Numbered from the stretch's first letter, positions 7,918 to 13,900 are shown. The stretch is DNA of 14,180 bases from Bacteroidales bacterium UBA1711 (GCA_002317325.1 DCJB01000106.1:20581-34760), one strand, 5' to 3'. Numbers and translations: made by a program. Notes: generated by a model not told the origin, from the letters alone.

Positions 7918-9171
7918 TCAGTCGGCCAGCTCGCGCACCGTGGCGTAGGGGGCTTGGTCGGTGAGGGTGATTTCGTAGCGGTGGCGTCCGTCCTTGCTCT
8001 GCGTGAAGCGCTTGTTGCCTTGGCAGTAGGGGTGGAGGGGGCGGGTGGCGTAGATGGCGCGGCCGTTTTCGGCCAGCCAGTCGCCGATGGCCTTCATGCG
8101 TTGCAGCGCGGGCTGGGGGAGCCGCCCTTCGGCGTCGGGTCCGACGTTCAGCAGCAAGTTGCCCCCCTTGGCCACCACGTCGCAGAGCAGGTGGATGAGT
8201 TCGCGGACCGACTTGTAGCGATCATCAGGCACCCAGGACCAGCTGTCGCCCATGGTCATGCAGGTCTCCCACGGGTAGGGCAGGAGCGAGTCGGGCACCT
8301 GCCGCTCGGGGGTGCGGTAGTTCTCGAAGCGGCCGCCCACGCTGCGGTCCACAATGATGAGGTCGGGGTTTTCGTTGCGTGCGGCGGCGGCCAGCCGCTC
8401 CATGTCGATGTCCTGGACGCGCTGGCAGCAGCCGAGCCACTCGCGGCTCTCGTCGTTGATGCTCCATGCGGGGCGCACCCAGCCCCCGTCCAACCACAAG
8501 ATGTCGATGTGGCCGTAGTTGTGGGTCAGCTCCACCACCTGGCGGAGGACGAAAGATTTGTAGCGTTCCCAGCGGTCGGGGAGGGCGGCGGGGTCGTAGT
8601 TGACGTTGCGGTCGGGGGTGGCCCATTCGGGCGCCCAGTAGTCGGGGTGGTGCCAGTCGGGTTTGGAGAAGTAGAGGCCGGTCCACAGCCCCTCGCGGCG
8701 GAAGGCTTCCACGATGGCGCGGGTGATGTCGGGCTGCGGGGCGTGGCGGTAGGGGCATTCGGGGCCGGCGGTGGTGTAGTCGGTCTCGCGGCTGTCGAAC
8801 ATACAGAAGCCGTCGTGGTGCTTGGCGGTGAACACCACATAGCGCATACCCGCGGCGCGTGCGGCGGCGGCCATGGCGGCGGGGTCGAAGTGGCGGGGGC
8901 AGAAGGTGCGGTTCAGGAGCTGGTAGCGGCGCTTGTAGTCGTCGTAGGAGGCTCCGCCGCGGTCAATCCACGGTTCGTTGCAGATACTCCATGACTCCAC
9001 CACGCCCCACTGGGCGTAGAGGCCCCAGTGCATCATGAAGCCGAATTTGAGGTCCTGCCACTCCGCCACGCGGCGGCAGATGAGGGAGTCGGTTTCGGGC
9101 AGCCGATCCGACTGTCCTCTGCCGCAGAGGGTTGCGGCGATCATAGCCCAAAGAAGCAGTGTCTTTTTCAT
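7918..9171 (-). CDS. GH29 alpha-L-fucosidase, exported, with a short C-terminus
   Basis: Retaining alpha-L-fucosidase that removes terminal fucose from host or plant glycans in the periplasm or at the surface. It has 417 residues with a signal peptide (MKKTLLLWAMIAATLCGRGQ). GH29 hallmarks appear in order: FGFMMHWGLYAQWGVVESWS (about 43-62), FTAKHHDGFCMFDSRETDY (about 114-132), the nucleophile D228 in DILWLDGGW, YPWETCMTMGDSWSW (about 299-313) and GGNLLLNVGPDAEGR (336-350). The acid/base Glu is less conserved; E289 (RTPE) or E302 (PWET) are candidates. Only about 45 residues follow the catalytic domain, ending RYEITLTDQAPYATVRELAD, so much of the usual C-terminal beta-sandwich is missing. A -7 box lies only 4 bp before the ATG. 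No SusC/SusD pair is in view. Confidence 0.93.
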   Translation of the reverse strand: MKKTLLLWAMIAATLCGRGQSDRLPETDSLICRRVAEWQDLKFGFMMHWGLYAQWGVVESWSICNEPWIDRGGASYDDYKRRYQLLNRTFCPRHFDPAAMAAAARAAGMRYVVFTAKHHDGFCMFDSRETDYTTAGPECPYRHAPQPDITRAIVEAFRREGLWTGLYFSKPDWHHPDYWAPEWATPDRNVNYDPAALPDRWERYKSFVLRQVVELTHNYGHIDILWLDGGWVRPAWSINDESREWLGCCQRVQDIDMERLAAAARNENPDLIIVDRSVGGRFENYRTPERQVPDSLLPYPWETCMTMGDSWSWVPDDRYKSVRELIHLLCDVVAKGGNLLLNVGPDAEGRLPQPALQRMKAIGDWLAENGRAIYATRPLHPYCQGNKRFTQSKDGRHRYEITLTDQAPYATVRELAD

Positions 9172-9175
9172 GCTG

Positions 9176-9183
9176 CAAAGATA
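9176..9183 (-). promoter_or_regulatory. Bacteroidetes -7 box (TATCTTTG) of the fucosidase gene
   Basis: Read on the minus strand, TATCTTTG matches the TAnnTTTG -7 consensus recognised by the Bacteroidetes primary sigma factor. It ends only 4 bp before the fucosidase ATG, so transcription would begin at or next to the start codon (see findings). A TTGG lies upstream at 9196-9199, but the spacing is too short for a standard -33 element. Confidence 0.6.
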
Positions 9184-9185
9184 CG

Positions 9186-9245
9186 AAAAAAAAAGCCAAC
9201 TGCCGAGACCAAGCGCCGCCCAATGGGCTCTCCCGCTTGGTTCTC
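9186..9245 (-). terminator. intrinsic terminator of the alpha/beta hydrolase gene
   Basis: On the minus strand an imperfect hairpin occupies 9245-9205. The outer stem is CCAAGCG/CGCTTGG (9209-9215 with 9234-9240), extended by GAGA/TCTC across a one-base bulge. The inner stem is GCCC-aat-GGGC (9218-9228). About ten bases later comes a run of nine T (9194-9186). It lies downstream of the hydrolase stop and immediately upstream of the fucosidase -7 box, so it probably insulates the two genes. Confidence 0.6.
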
Positions 9246-9260
9246 AGCCTTTTGTTGACG

Positions 9261-9295
9261 GTCTGCCGTTCACCGTCTGCCGTTCACCGTCTGCC
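9261..9295. repeat. short 14-bp/7-bp tandem array across the hydrolase stop
   Basis: Two and a half copies of GTCTGCCGTTCACC (9261-9274, 9275-9288, partial to 9295), which is itself two alternating heptamers, GTCTGCC and GTTCACC. The second heptamer in rotated form is the TCACCGT unit of the array at 1-62. Read on the minus strand the array codes for the last residues (WQTVNGRR) and the stop of the alpha/beta hydrolase. Confidence 0.8.
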
Positions 9296-10085
9296 ATAGC
9301 AAATCGTTCACCCGGTCGGGCTGGTCGGTATTGGCGTTGTGGCCGGCGGCTGCCAACCACACGATAGGCAGTCCGGTCTGTGCCGCCCAGCGGCGGTTGT
9401 AGCCGCGGGCGGAGCCCGCATGGTCCTGCCTGCCGCAGATGAGCAGGGCGGGGCAGCTGACGGCGTAGGGCAGGTCGGCCTCCACCGCTTCGGCCAGCAT
9501 TCGGTAGCCGTCGGCGGCGAGCCGGCAGTACTCGCGCGGGGTGTAGTCCTCCATCATCGTCCGCATAAGGCTGCGGCCGTAGGCGCTTTCGGCACAGCCC
9601 CGCGCCCCGTCGCGCAGCAGGGCGCGCCAGGGGTAGAGGCGGTACATCGGCCCGGTGTGCCGCAGCAGCCACAACTCGGCGGCCGTGTAGTAGCGGCGCT
9701 GCAGCGGAGCCGAGTCGATTGAGACGAATGCCGCCGCCCGGCCGGGGAACAGATGTATGAACATCTGCGAGACGCAGCCGCCCATTGACTGCCCCACCAG
9801 CACGGGTGCCGCCGCCCCCTCGCGGTCGAGTATGGCTTTGAGCCACAGAGCCTTGTCCGGCAGCCCGAAGCCCAGTTCAAAAGGCCGCGAGGCGCCGTGG
9901 CCGGGCGCGTCCCACACGATCAGCCGGCAGCGGTCGCGCAGGCCTTCCACCTGCCGGTCGAAGAGGCGGTGGTCGGCCGTCAGTCCGGGCAGCAGCGCAA
10001 GCGTCGGCGCCTCGGGGTCGCCCTCGGCGCCTCCCGTCCAGTAGTGAATCACACCCATAGGCGTGTCGAAAGTTTTCTCTTCCAT
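9270..10085 (-). CDS. alpha/beta hydrolase-fold protein
   Basis: Predicted esterase or lipase-like hydrolase of 271 residues with no signal peptide, hence cytoplasmic. The fold signatures are in order: LLPGLTADHRLFDRQV (oxyanion region, about 31-46), VWDAPGHGAS (58-66), the nucleophile elbow GQSMGG with S100, the acid D221 in LLICGRQDHAG, and H249 in AAGHNANTDQP. The catalytic triad is complete. The substrate cannot be read from sequence; related proteins include esterases, acyl-ester hydrolases and 3-oxoadipate enol-lactonase-like enzymes. Start ATG 10085 (MEEKTFDTPMG) is the only sensible one. The final codons and stop come from a tandem repeat shared with other 3' ends in the window. No convincing -7 box is seen upstream, but the preceding barrel gene ends in a hairpin, so it is probably transcribed separately. 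Confidence 0.85.
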   Translation of the reverse strand: MEEKTFDTPMGVIHYWTGGAEGDPEAPTLALLPGLTADHRLFDRQVEGLRDRCRLIVWDAPGHGASRPFELGFGLPDKALWLKAILDREGAAAPVLVGQSMGGCVSQMFIHLFPGRAAAFVSIDSAPLQRRYYTAAELWLLRHTGPMYRLYPWRALLRDGARGCAESAYGRSLMRTMMEDYTPREYCRLAADGYRMLAEAVEADLPYAVSCPALLICGRQDHAGSARGYNRRWAAQTGLPIVWLAAAGHNANTDQPDRVNDLLWQTVNGRR

Positions 10086-10255
10086 GATAATAGCGTGTTG
10101 AATGAAATATCGTCTCTGGCCCGTGCTGCGACTCTTCCTCCCATTTGTTAGTCAAAGTTGCATTTGATAGTTGAACTCAGGAAAACATAAAGGAAAGAAC
10201 CAAAGAGTGATGCCCCCCCTTCCGCGTACGGGGATTGGAGACCTTACGGCAGTGG

Positions 10256-10305
10256 CAAAAGCCCTTTGGGGAGGCGGCGGAAGCGGCCTCCCCGGAGGGC
10301 TTTTG
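10256..10305 (-). terminator. long hairpin after the beta-barrel gene
   Basis: Arms at 10256-10275 and 10286-10305 are complementary over 20 bp with two adjacent mismatches, around a 10-base loop. The stem begins CAAAAGCCC and ends GGGCTTTTG, so the T-run is inside the right arm, a common Bacteroidales terminator layout. It starts 16 bp past the stop codon of the barrel gene. The near symmetry would let it work on either strand. Confidence 0.75.
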
Positions 10306-10320
10306 GTGCCTGGGGTTTGG

Positions 10321-11052
10321 TTAGAAGTGGAATCCGAGGCGGAGGCCAATCTCGCCGAGGGTGCGGCGCTCGGTGTAGTTGGGGGTGCTGCCGTCGTTGC
10401 GGCCGGAGGACTTGCTCGTGTAGCTTATCTTGTGGCTGCCGTAGCTGGTGTAGTAGGCTCCCGCAGAGAAGTGGCCCGACAGATAGGTGCCGAGTCCGAC
10501 CTGCCACGCAATGTCGGCCGAGGGCTTGTAGGTGTACCAGGGGCCGCTCTCTCTGAATCCGTTGCCCGAGATAAAGAAGATGTCGGTTCCGAGGCCGAAC
10601 TCTACGAAGGGCATGACGATGTCGGTGACGGCATAGCGGTACTTGAAGCCCGCGAGGATGGGCACGTTGAAGTATTGCGGCGCTTTGGCGGCTTCGCCGT
10701 GGGAGTAGGCTTGGTCGAAGGCGTCGCGGACGGCCCGCTTGGGCGCGTTCCAGACAAAGCCTGCCTCAAAGAAAGGCATGATTTCGCCAAATCCGATGTC
10801 GAAAAAGAAGCCCATGCGGGCCGTCAGGCCCACGGCGGGCGACGCGCCCTTGGCAATGCTCGTGTCGGCCAGCGGGGTAAAAATGCCCGTGGCCATCGGC
10901 CCGGCGGCGGCATTATAGCGGGCGAACTGCCCCGTGGGCAGCAGTCCGCCGGCGTAGATGGAGGTCTCCAATTGCTGGGCGCTGAGGGTGCCGACCGAGA
11001 GCGTCATCAGCACTGCGGCGGCTAATAGTTTGAAAGCGATTCTCTTGTTCAT
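10321..11052 (-). CDS. outer-membrane beta-barrel protein (OmpX/OmpW-like size)
   Basis: Predicted small outer-membrane barrel of 243 residues. A signal peptide with AQ cleavage (MNKRIAFKLLAAAVLMTLSVGTLSAQ) is followed by alternating aromatic/glycine strands typical of porin-like barrels (for example VGLTARMGFFFDIGFGEIMP, VPILAGFKYRYAV, FVEFGLGTDIFF, QVGLGTYLSGHFSAGAYYTS). It terminates in LGEIGLRLGFHF, whose last Phe is the classical barrel-assembly (BAM) recognition residue. Length suggests 8-10 strands. No plug, peptidoglycan-binding or TonB-box motif is visible. Start ATG 11052 is supported by the signal peptide and a -7 box 24 bp upstream; a hairpin terminator follows. Specific function unknown. 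Confidence 0.85.
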   Translation of the reverse strand: MNKRIAFKLLAAAVLMTLSVGTLSAQQLETSIYAGGLLPTGQFARYNAAAGPMATGIFTPLADTSIAKGASPAVGLTARMGFFFDIGFGEIMPFFEAGFVWNAPKRAVRDAFDQAYSHGEAAKAPQYFNVPILAGFKYRYAVTDIVMPFVEFGLGTDIFFISGNGFRESGPWYTYKPSADIAWQVGLGTYLSGHFSAGAYYTSYGSHKISYTSKSSGRNDGSTPNYTERRTLGEIGLRLGFHF

Positions 11053-11076
11053 GGTGTTCTGTTTCTTTTCGTCCTA

Positions 11077-11084
11077 CAAAGGTA
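11077..11084 (-). promoter_or_regulatory. Bacteroidetes -7 box (TACCTTTG) of the barrel gene
   Basis: TACCTTTG on the minus strand fits TAnnTTTG and ends 24 bp before the ATG at 11052, giving a normal short leader. A TTTTGG lies upstream near 11097-11102, closer than a typical -33 element. The box sits between the pseudogene remnant and the barrel gene. Confidence 0.6.
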
Positions 11085-11174
11085 AGACTTTTTTTCCAAA
11101 AGAAGAAGATTTCCTGAGTTCACCTCCGAAATGGAGGGCAAGGGGGAAGCCGAGGAAGTCGCCGCGGAGGCCGG

Positions 11175-11612
11175 GCGCGTCGTCGTCGGCTTCGCTTCGC
11201 TGCCCGGGGGGGGGTAGCGCCCATGGAGAAGATGCCGCCCACCACGCCAATCATGGCGAAGGTTGCGTTGCCCACGGTGATGGTCTGCGTGCCGAACTTA
11301 GAGGCACAAATTTGGAAACAGATCCGGTCGCCTTACAGCTTATCGCGGTCGTTCAGCACGTCCCGCACGGCACACCTGTTCTTGCCTGTGGGCACCTGTT
11401 TCCCCACCACCCCCGCTCACGCTGCGCAGGGGACTGGACTCATGAGTCTTGCCCCCATCGGTGCTTAGGCAGATGGACACATCCGCCAGCTTCGACAGGT
11501 CGTAGTAAATCCGCACCTTCGAGCCGTCCTGATCGAAACGGGTGTTGGCGACATCCTGGGCGGCAGCCAGCAGCGGCAGCAGGAGTGTCAGTATGAACGA
11601 AAGTTTTTTCAT
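11175..11612 (-). pseudogene. broken 5' part of a formylglycine-generating-enzyme-like (SUMF1 family) secreted protein gene
   Basis: The start is intact: signal peptide MKKLSFILTLLLPLLAAAQ, then DVANTRFDQDGSKVRIYYDL and DVSICLSTDGGKT, the N-terminal domain found before SUMF1/FGE-sulfatase domains in Bacteroidales proteins. The original frame then breaks. At about 11402-11414 a G/T-rich run shifts the frame; past it the next frame continues the family pattern as GKQVPTGKNRCAVRDVLNDR. A TAA at 11333-11335 interrupts that frame, after which FGTQTITVGNATFAMIGV and GGIFSMGAT (start of the SUMF1 domain) are readable. A nine-G run (11206-11214, plus strand) marks a second shift into SEADDDA. Everything after about 11175 of the catalytic domain is missing. 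Read without repair it would give a 90-residue protein ending in unrelated residues. It lies 27 bp downstream of the AlbA_2 gene. Confidence 0.75.
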
Positions 11613-11639
11613 TGATTCACGGCTTTGTGATTATCAATG

Positions 11640-13277
11640 CTATTTTATCACCTCCCAGCGACCGCCGTTAGGGGGACCGATGCGGCGAAGTTTTCCTTGA
11701 CTTTTTAATATTCCAATATTTTTCCTTACACCGCTATCTGATAATTCAAGAATTTTGCGAATATCAGAAATGGTAATATTGGGGGCTCTCTCAATTAAAG
11801 TCAGTATTTTATGGGTGGTTTTTGCGTCACTTTTTACGTTACTCTTTGCGTTACTTTTTGCGTCACTTTTTGCGTCACTTTTTGCGTTACTTTTTACGTT
11901 ACTTTTTACGTTACTTTTTACGTTACTCTTTGCGTTACTTTTTGCGTTACTCTTTGCGTTACTCTTTGCGTCACTTTTTGCGTCACTTTTTACGCCACTT
12001 TTTACGCCACTTTTTGCGTCACTTTTTACGCCACTTTTTGCGTTACTTTTTGCGTTACTTTTTACGTCACTTTTTGCGTCATCTTTTGAGCCATTTCTTG
12101 AGCCATTTGGCCTGGGGAAAGTCACCACCACGAAACCACTTTGGATTTTCCACATGGGCTCCGGAACGCCCTGCTCCTTGCATGCATCCATTATGCGGCG
12201 AGCGCCCGATCCCCAACTTTCCAAGAACGTGGTTTTGTACAATACATCAGCGATAATAGGGTTGTATGGAATGGATCCGTGTGGCTCTTTGATGGTTTCC
12301 GGGGTCAGTTGAGGAGGCAAGAAACCCGGATTCTCAATCTCGATGCGGTCATCGTAGATGGCTATCCCTATCGTGAGATTATACCTTTCGTACTGACGAT
12401 GACACAAGGCGTTGATCAACGCCTCTCGAAGTGCCACCGAAGGGATTTCAAGATTGTCTTCTCTCACAAATCCTTTTATTTCTCCACTTAGTGGCAGCCA
12501 CTTGAAGAAGAACGCCATGCCGGCATCAAGCAGCTCAAAGAAATTGCCCTCCACACGCTGGTTGTCAAGAAAACTGTTTTTGTCATTCCCCCGAAACCGA
12601 GCCAGACGGATTCTGAATTGAGCGTATTCGTATGTGTTGGTACCAAACAGCATGGCAGCCGCGTTGTTTGGTTTGCCGTCGTGCAACAACTGGAGTTTGG
12701 AAAGCACCTTATCCAGTGGTTCAGTCATGGCTGATGCGGGCATTCGTCCATTTTCCACACCCAACCTGACGGCTCCGCGCACGCGCTCTTCGTTCAAGTC
12801 CGCCATTCCGACACCATCGGCCTGCTGACGTTCCCAAGCAAAGAACTGCGGTTTTGCCGCTTTGAGACGTTCCTCAAACATCTGTCGGGGCATCTCGCGG
12901 GTGGTACTCTCAACCCTGTAATAAGGGCAGCCACGGTAGGTGCAAGGGTCCTTCCCCCACACCCAGCCGTCGAAAAACAGGGCTATGACTTTTTTGTCAA
13001 CCGATTCCGGCACATCGACATACTCCACCCTTACATCAACCCGGGGCTCCATCAGACTCAGCGCCTGCGAAATCTCGCGCTGGGTGTTGTCTGTCACCTG
13101 CTGGCCGACAATCTTGAGTGTTGCCGGAGTGACGCCGAAGATGAGCCAGCCTCCCTCAGTGTTGAGGAAGGCGCATGCCGAATGCATGCCCTCTTTCAGC
13201 TCGCCAGTGCTTTTCTTCAGCTCCAATTGCCGGTGCTCGTCGGCTGTGATTATCTTTCTGATTTCTTCTATCGTCAT
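11640..13277 (-). CDS. AlbA_2 (Schlafen-type) / HATPase_c_4 ATP-binding putative transcriptional regulator with a 22-copy KS-repeat linker
   Basis: A 545-residue protein. The AlbA_2 domain (about 8-130) has LELKKSTG and CAFLNTEGGWLIFGVTP, the family's typical ELK...NTEGG-GV pattern. A middle region leads to a HATPase_c_4-like domain (about 280-385) with ALREALINALCHR, DDRIEIENPGFLP and ESWGSGARRIMDACKEQG. A linker at 400-487 of 22 [D/N/G][A/V]K[S/T] tetrapeptides follows, then a C-terminal winged-helix-like domain (about 488-545; NITISDIRKILELSDSGVRKN). Proteins of this kind are annotated as ATP-binding, RecG-like or putative transcriptional regulators, and their role is poorly known. Start ATG 13277 gives the standard N-terminus; no -7 box is close, so it may be read from the DUF3791 promoter. 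Composition is more A/T-rich than the genes on the left, consistent with horizontal acquisition. Confidence 0.88.
   Translation of the reverse strand: MTIEEIRKIITADEHRQLELKKSTGELKEGMHSACAFLNTEGGWLIFGVTPATLKIVGQQVTDNTQREISQALSLMEPRVDVRVEYVDVPESVDKKVIALFFDGWVWGKDPCTYRGCPYYRVESTTREMPRQMFEERLKAAKPQFFAWERQQADGVGMADLNEERVRGAVRLGVENGRMPASAMTEPLDKVLSKLQLLHDGKPNNAAAMLFGTNTYEYAQFRIRLARFRGNDKNSFLDNQRVEGNFFELLDAGMAFFFKWLPLSGEIKGFVREDNLEIPSVALREALINALCHRQYERYNLTIGIAIYDDRIEIENPGFLPPQLTPETIKEPHGSIPYNPIIADVLYKTTFLESWGSGARRIMDACKEQGVPEPMWKIQSGFVVVTFPRPNGSRNGSKDDAKSDVKSNAKSNAKSGVKSDAKSGVKSGVKSDAKSDAKSNAKSNAKSNAKSNVKSNVKSNVKSNAKSDAKSDAKSNAKSNVKSDAKTTHKILTLIERAPNITISDIRKILELSDSGVRKNIGILKSQGKLRRIGPPNGGRWEVIK
11817..12080 (-). 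repeat. 22 x 12-bp in-frame tandem repeat in the AlbA_2 gene
   Basis: On the coding strand the unit is AGT-RRC-GYA-AAA (occasionally AAG), giving Ser, Asp/Asn/Gly, Ala/Val, Lys. The 264 bp equal exactly 22 units of 12 bp. Units differ almost only at three positions, so the tract looks recently expanded. Because the unit is a multiple of three, gain or loss of copies changes linker length without breaking the frame. Two more degenerate units of the same length (NGSR, NGSK) precede it at 12107-12084. Confidence 0.95.
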
Positions 13278-13309
13278 ATTCGTTTCGTGTTGTCAGTTTT
13301 TTGGCTCTA

Positions 13310-13363
13310 TTACGAATCGTGCGGGTAGCCAAGTGTCAGTTTGGCGGGGATTAAATGAATCAT
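13310..13363 (-). other. 17-codon ORF overlapping the DUF3791 stop; possible remnant of a DUF3990-type toxin gene
   Basis: ATG at 13363 overlaps the repaired DUF3791 stop as ATGA, and the frame reads MIHLIPAKLTLGYPHDS then TAA. In Bacteroidales DUF3791 genes are often followed by a gene for a DUF3990 protein, a family whose start carries a LYHGS motif. LTLGYPHDS is only a faint echo of that. It may be a decayed 5' end, a leader peptide or chance. The AlbA_2 gene begins 33 bp further on. Confidence 0.25.
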
Positions 13364-13574
13364 CTCAGCGTCCCTTCGTTGTGATGAGAGCAGAATATCA
13401 AATCGCTGACCGTCTCATCAATTGATTGAAAGTGTACAACGTCGTAAACTCAGCAAGAAAAGACAATCCTTTGATATTTGGCAGATAGTCATACGCGGCG
13501 CGGCGCGAGATTCCAAAGTGTTTGCCAAATTCTCTGATGCAAAGCGCAACAAATGGTATTTCATATTCACTCAT
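13360..13574 (-). pseudogene. DUF3791-family protein gene with an apparent one-base deletion
   Basis: The start MSEYEIPFVALCIREFGKHF continues with GISRRAAYDYLPNIKGLSFLAEF, a good match to the small (about 70-residue) DUF3791 family of Bacteroidales. After LAEF the frame changes to TTLYTFNQLMRRSAI and stops near 13398. Adding one T to the TTT run (minus strand, plus-strand 13446-13448) restores YDVVHFQSIDETVSDLIF then CSHHNEGTLR and a stop at 13360. This matches the family ending, which carries a Y-x-x-x-H...S-x-D(E)-x-V pattern. So this is either a true frameshift or a homopolymer sequencing error. ATG 13574 is supported by a -7 box 22 bp upstream. DUF3791 proteins are small, of unknown biochemistry, often adjacent to DUF3990 proteins in toxin-antitoxin-like pairs; that role is inference. 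Confidence 0.78.
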
Positions 13575-13596
13575 GGCCTGCCTGTGTTTTCGACTG

Positions 13597-13604
13597 CAAA
13601 GATA
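13597..13604 (-). promoter_or_regulatory. Bacteroidetes -7 box (TATCTTTG) of the DUF3791/AlbA_2 unit
   Basis: The minus strand reads TATCTTTGCAGTC, an exact TAnnTTTG match followed by the same CAG context as the fucosidase box. It lies 22 bp before the ATG at 13574. It probably drives the DUF3791 gene and, through an 82-bp gap, the AlbA_2 gene. Confidence 0.65.
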
Positions 13605-13900
13605 CGACTTATTTTCAAATCGGACGTGATTTTCAAGGCTTTTTTTAGATGTCATGCTGCAGCGGGGGCGGGCGGAGACAGCAGTGACGCAGACAAACGG
13701 ACTGCGTCAGCCGCTCTGCATTCTGAGTCCTGGAGCACACGGTTCGCCCACGATTCTCCACGGATTCGCGAGCGAGCCGCGAGAGTACCCTGAGTGCCGG
13801 GTGCAGGATACGAAAATCACTCATACGGGGCAATAATTTCATCCTTGCTGCGTTTGTGTGATGTGACAATTGTTATTGCAAACAAAATACCAACTGCACT
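13605..13900. other. divergent intergenic region
   Basis: About 300 bp between the DUF3791 promoter and the AAA-ATPase_like gene. It holds the inverted repeat at 13685-13709 and a shorter palindrome TCGCG-agcgagc-CGCGA at 13766-13782. A minus-strand open frame from about 13869 to 13645 (residues such as MSDFRILHPALRVLSRLARE) has arginine/leucine-rich composition, no recognised family and no promoter, so I do not call it a gene. No -7 box in the plus direction is convincing. Confidence 0.5.
13685..13709. repeat. perfect 8-bp inverted repeat (TGACGCAG...CTGCGTCA)
   Basis: TGACGCAG at 13685-13692 and CTGCGTCA at 13702-13709 are perfectly complementary around a 9-base loop. It lies between two diverging genes, so it could be a regulator-binding site or a small hairpin; no T-run follows on either strand. 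Confidence 0.5.

Noticed and set aside
7954..8994. A 346-residue plus-strand frame opposite the fucosidase gene.
   Set aside because: Its composition (Gly/Val/Ala/His repeats) is that of an antisense shadow; the minus-strand frame carries all GH29 motifs.
11817..12107. CRISPR array as an explanation of the 12-bp repeat block.
   Set aside because: Units are contiguous without spacers, in frame and coding; no cas genes are present.
11755..12312. Three open frames on the plus strand opposite the AlbA_2 repeat, one giving a hydrophobic LFALLFAS-type repeat.
   Set aside because: A 12-bp tandem unit without stop codons keeps all frames open. The residues outside the repeat match no family, and the minus-strand frame has clear domains.
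13645..13869. Minus-strand frame of 74 residues (MSHHTNAARMK...) in the intergenic region.
   Set aside because: No recognised family, arginine/leucine-rich composition, no promoter or ribosome site; it may be part of a dispersed repeat but cannot be shown here.
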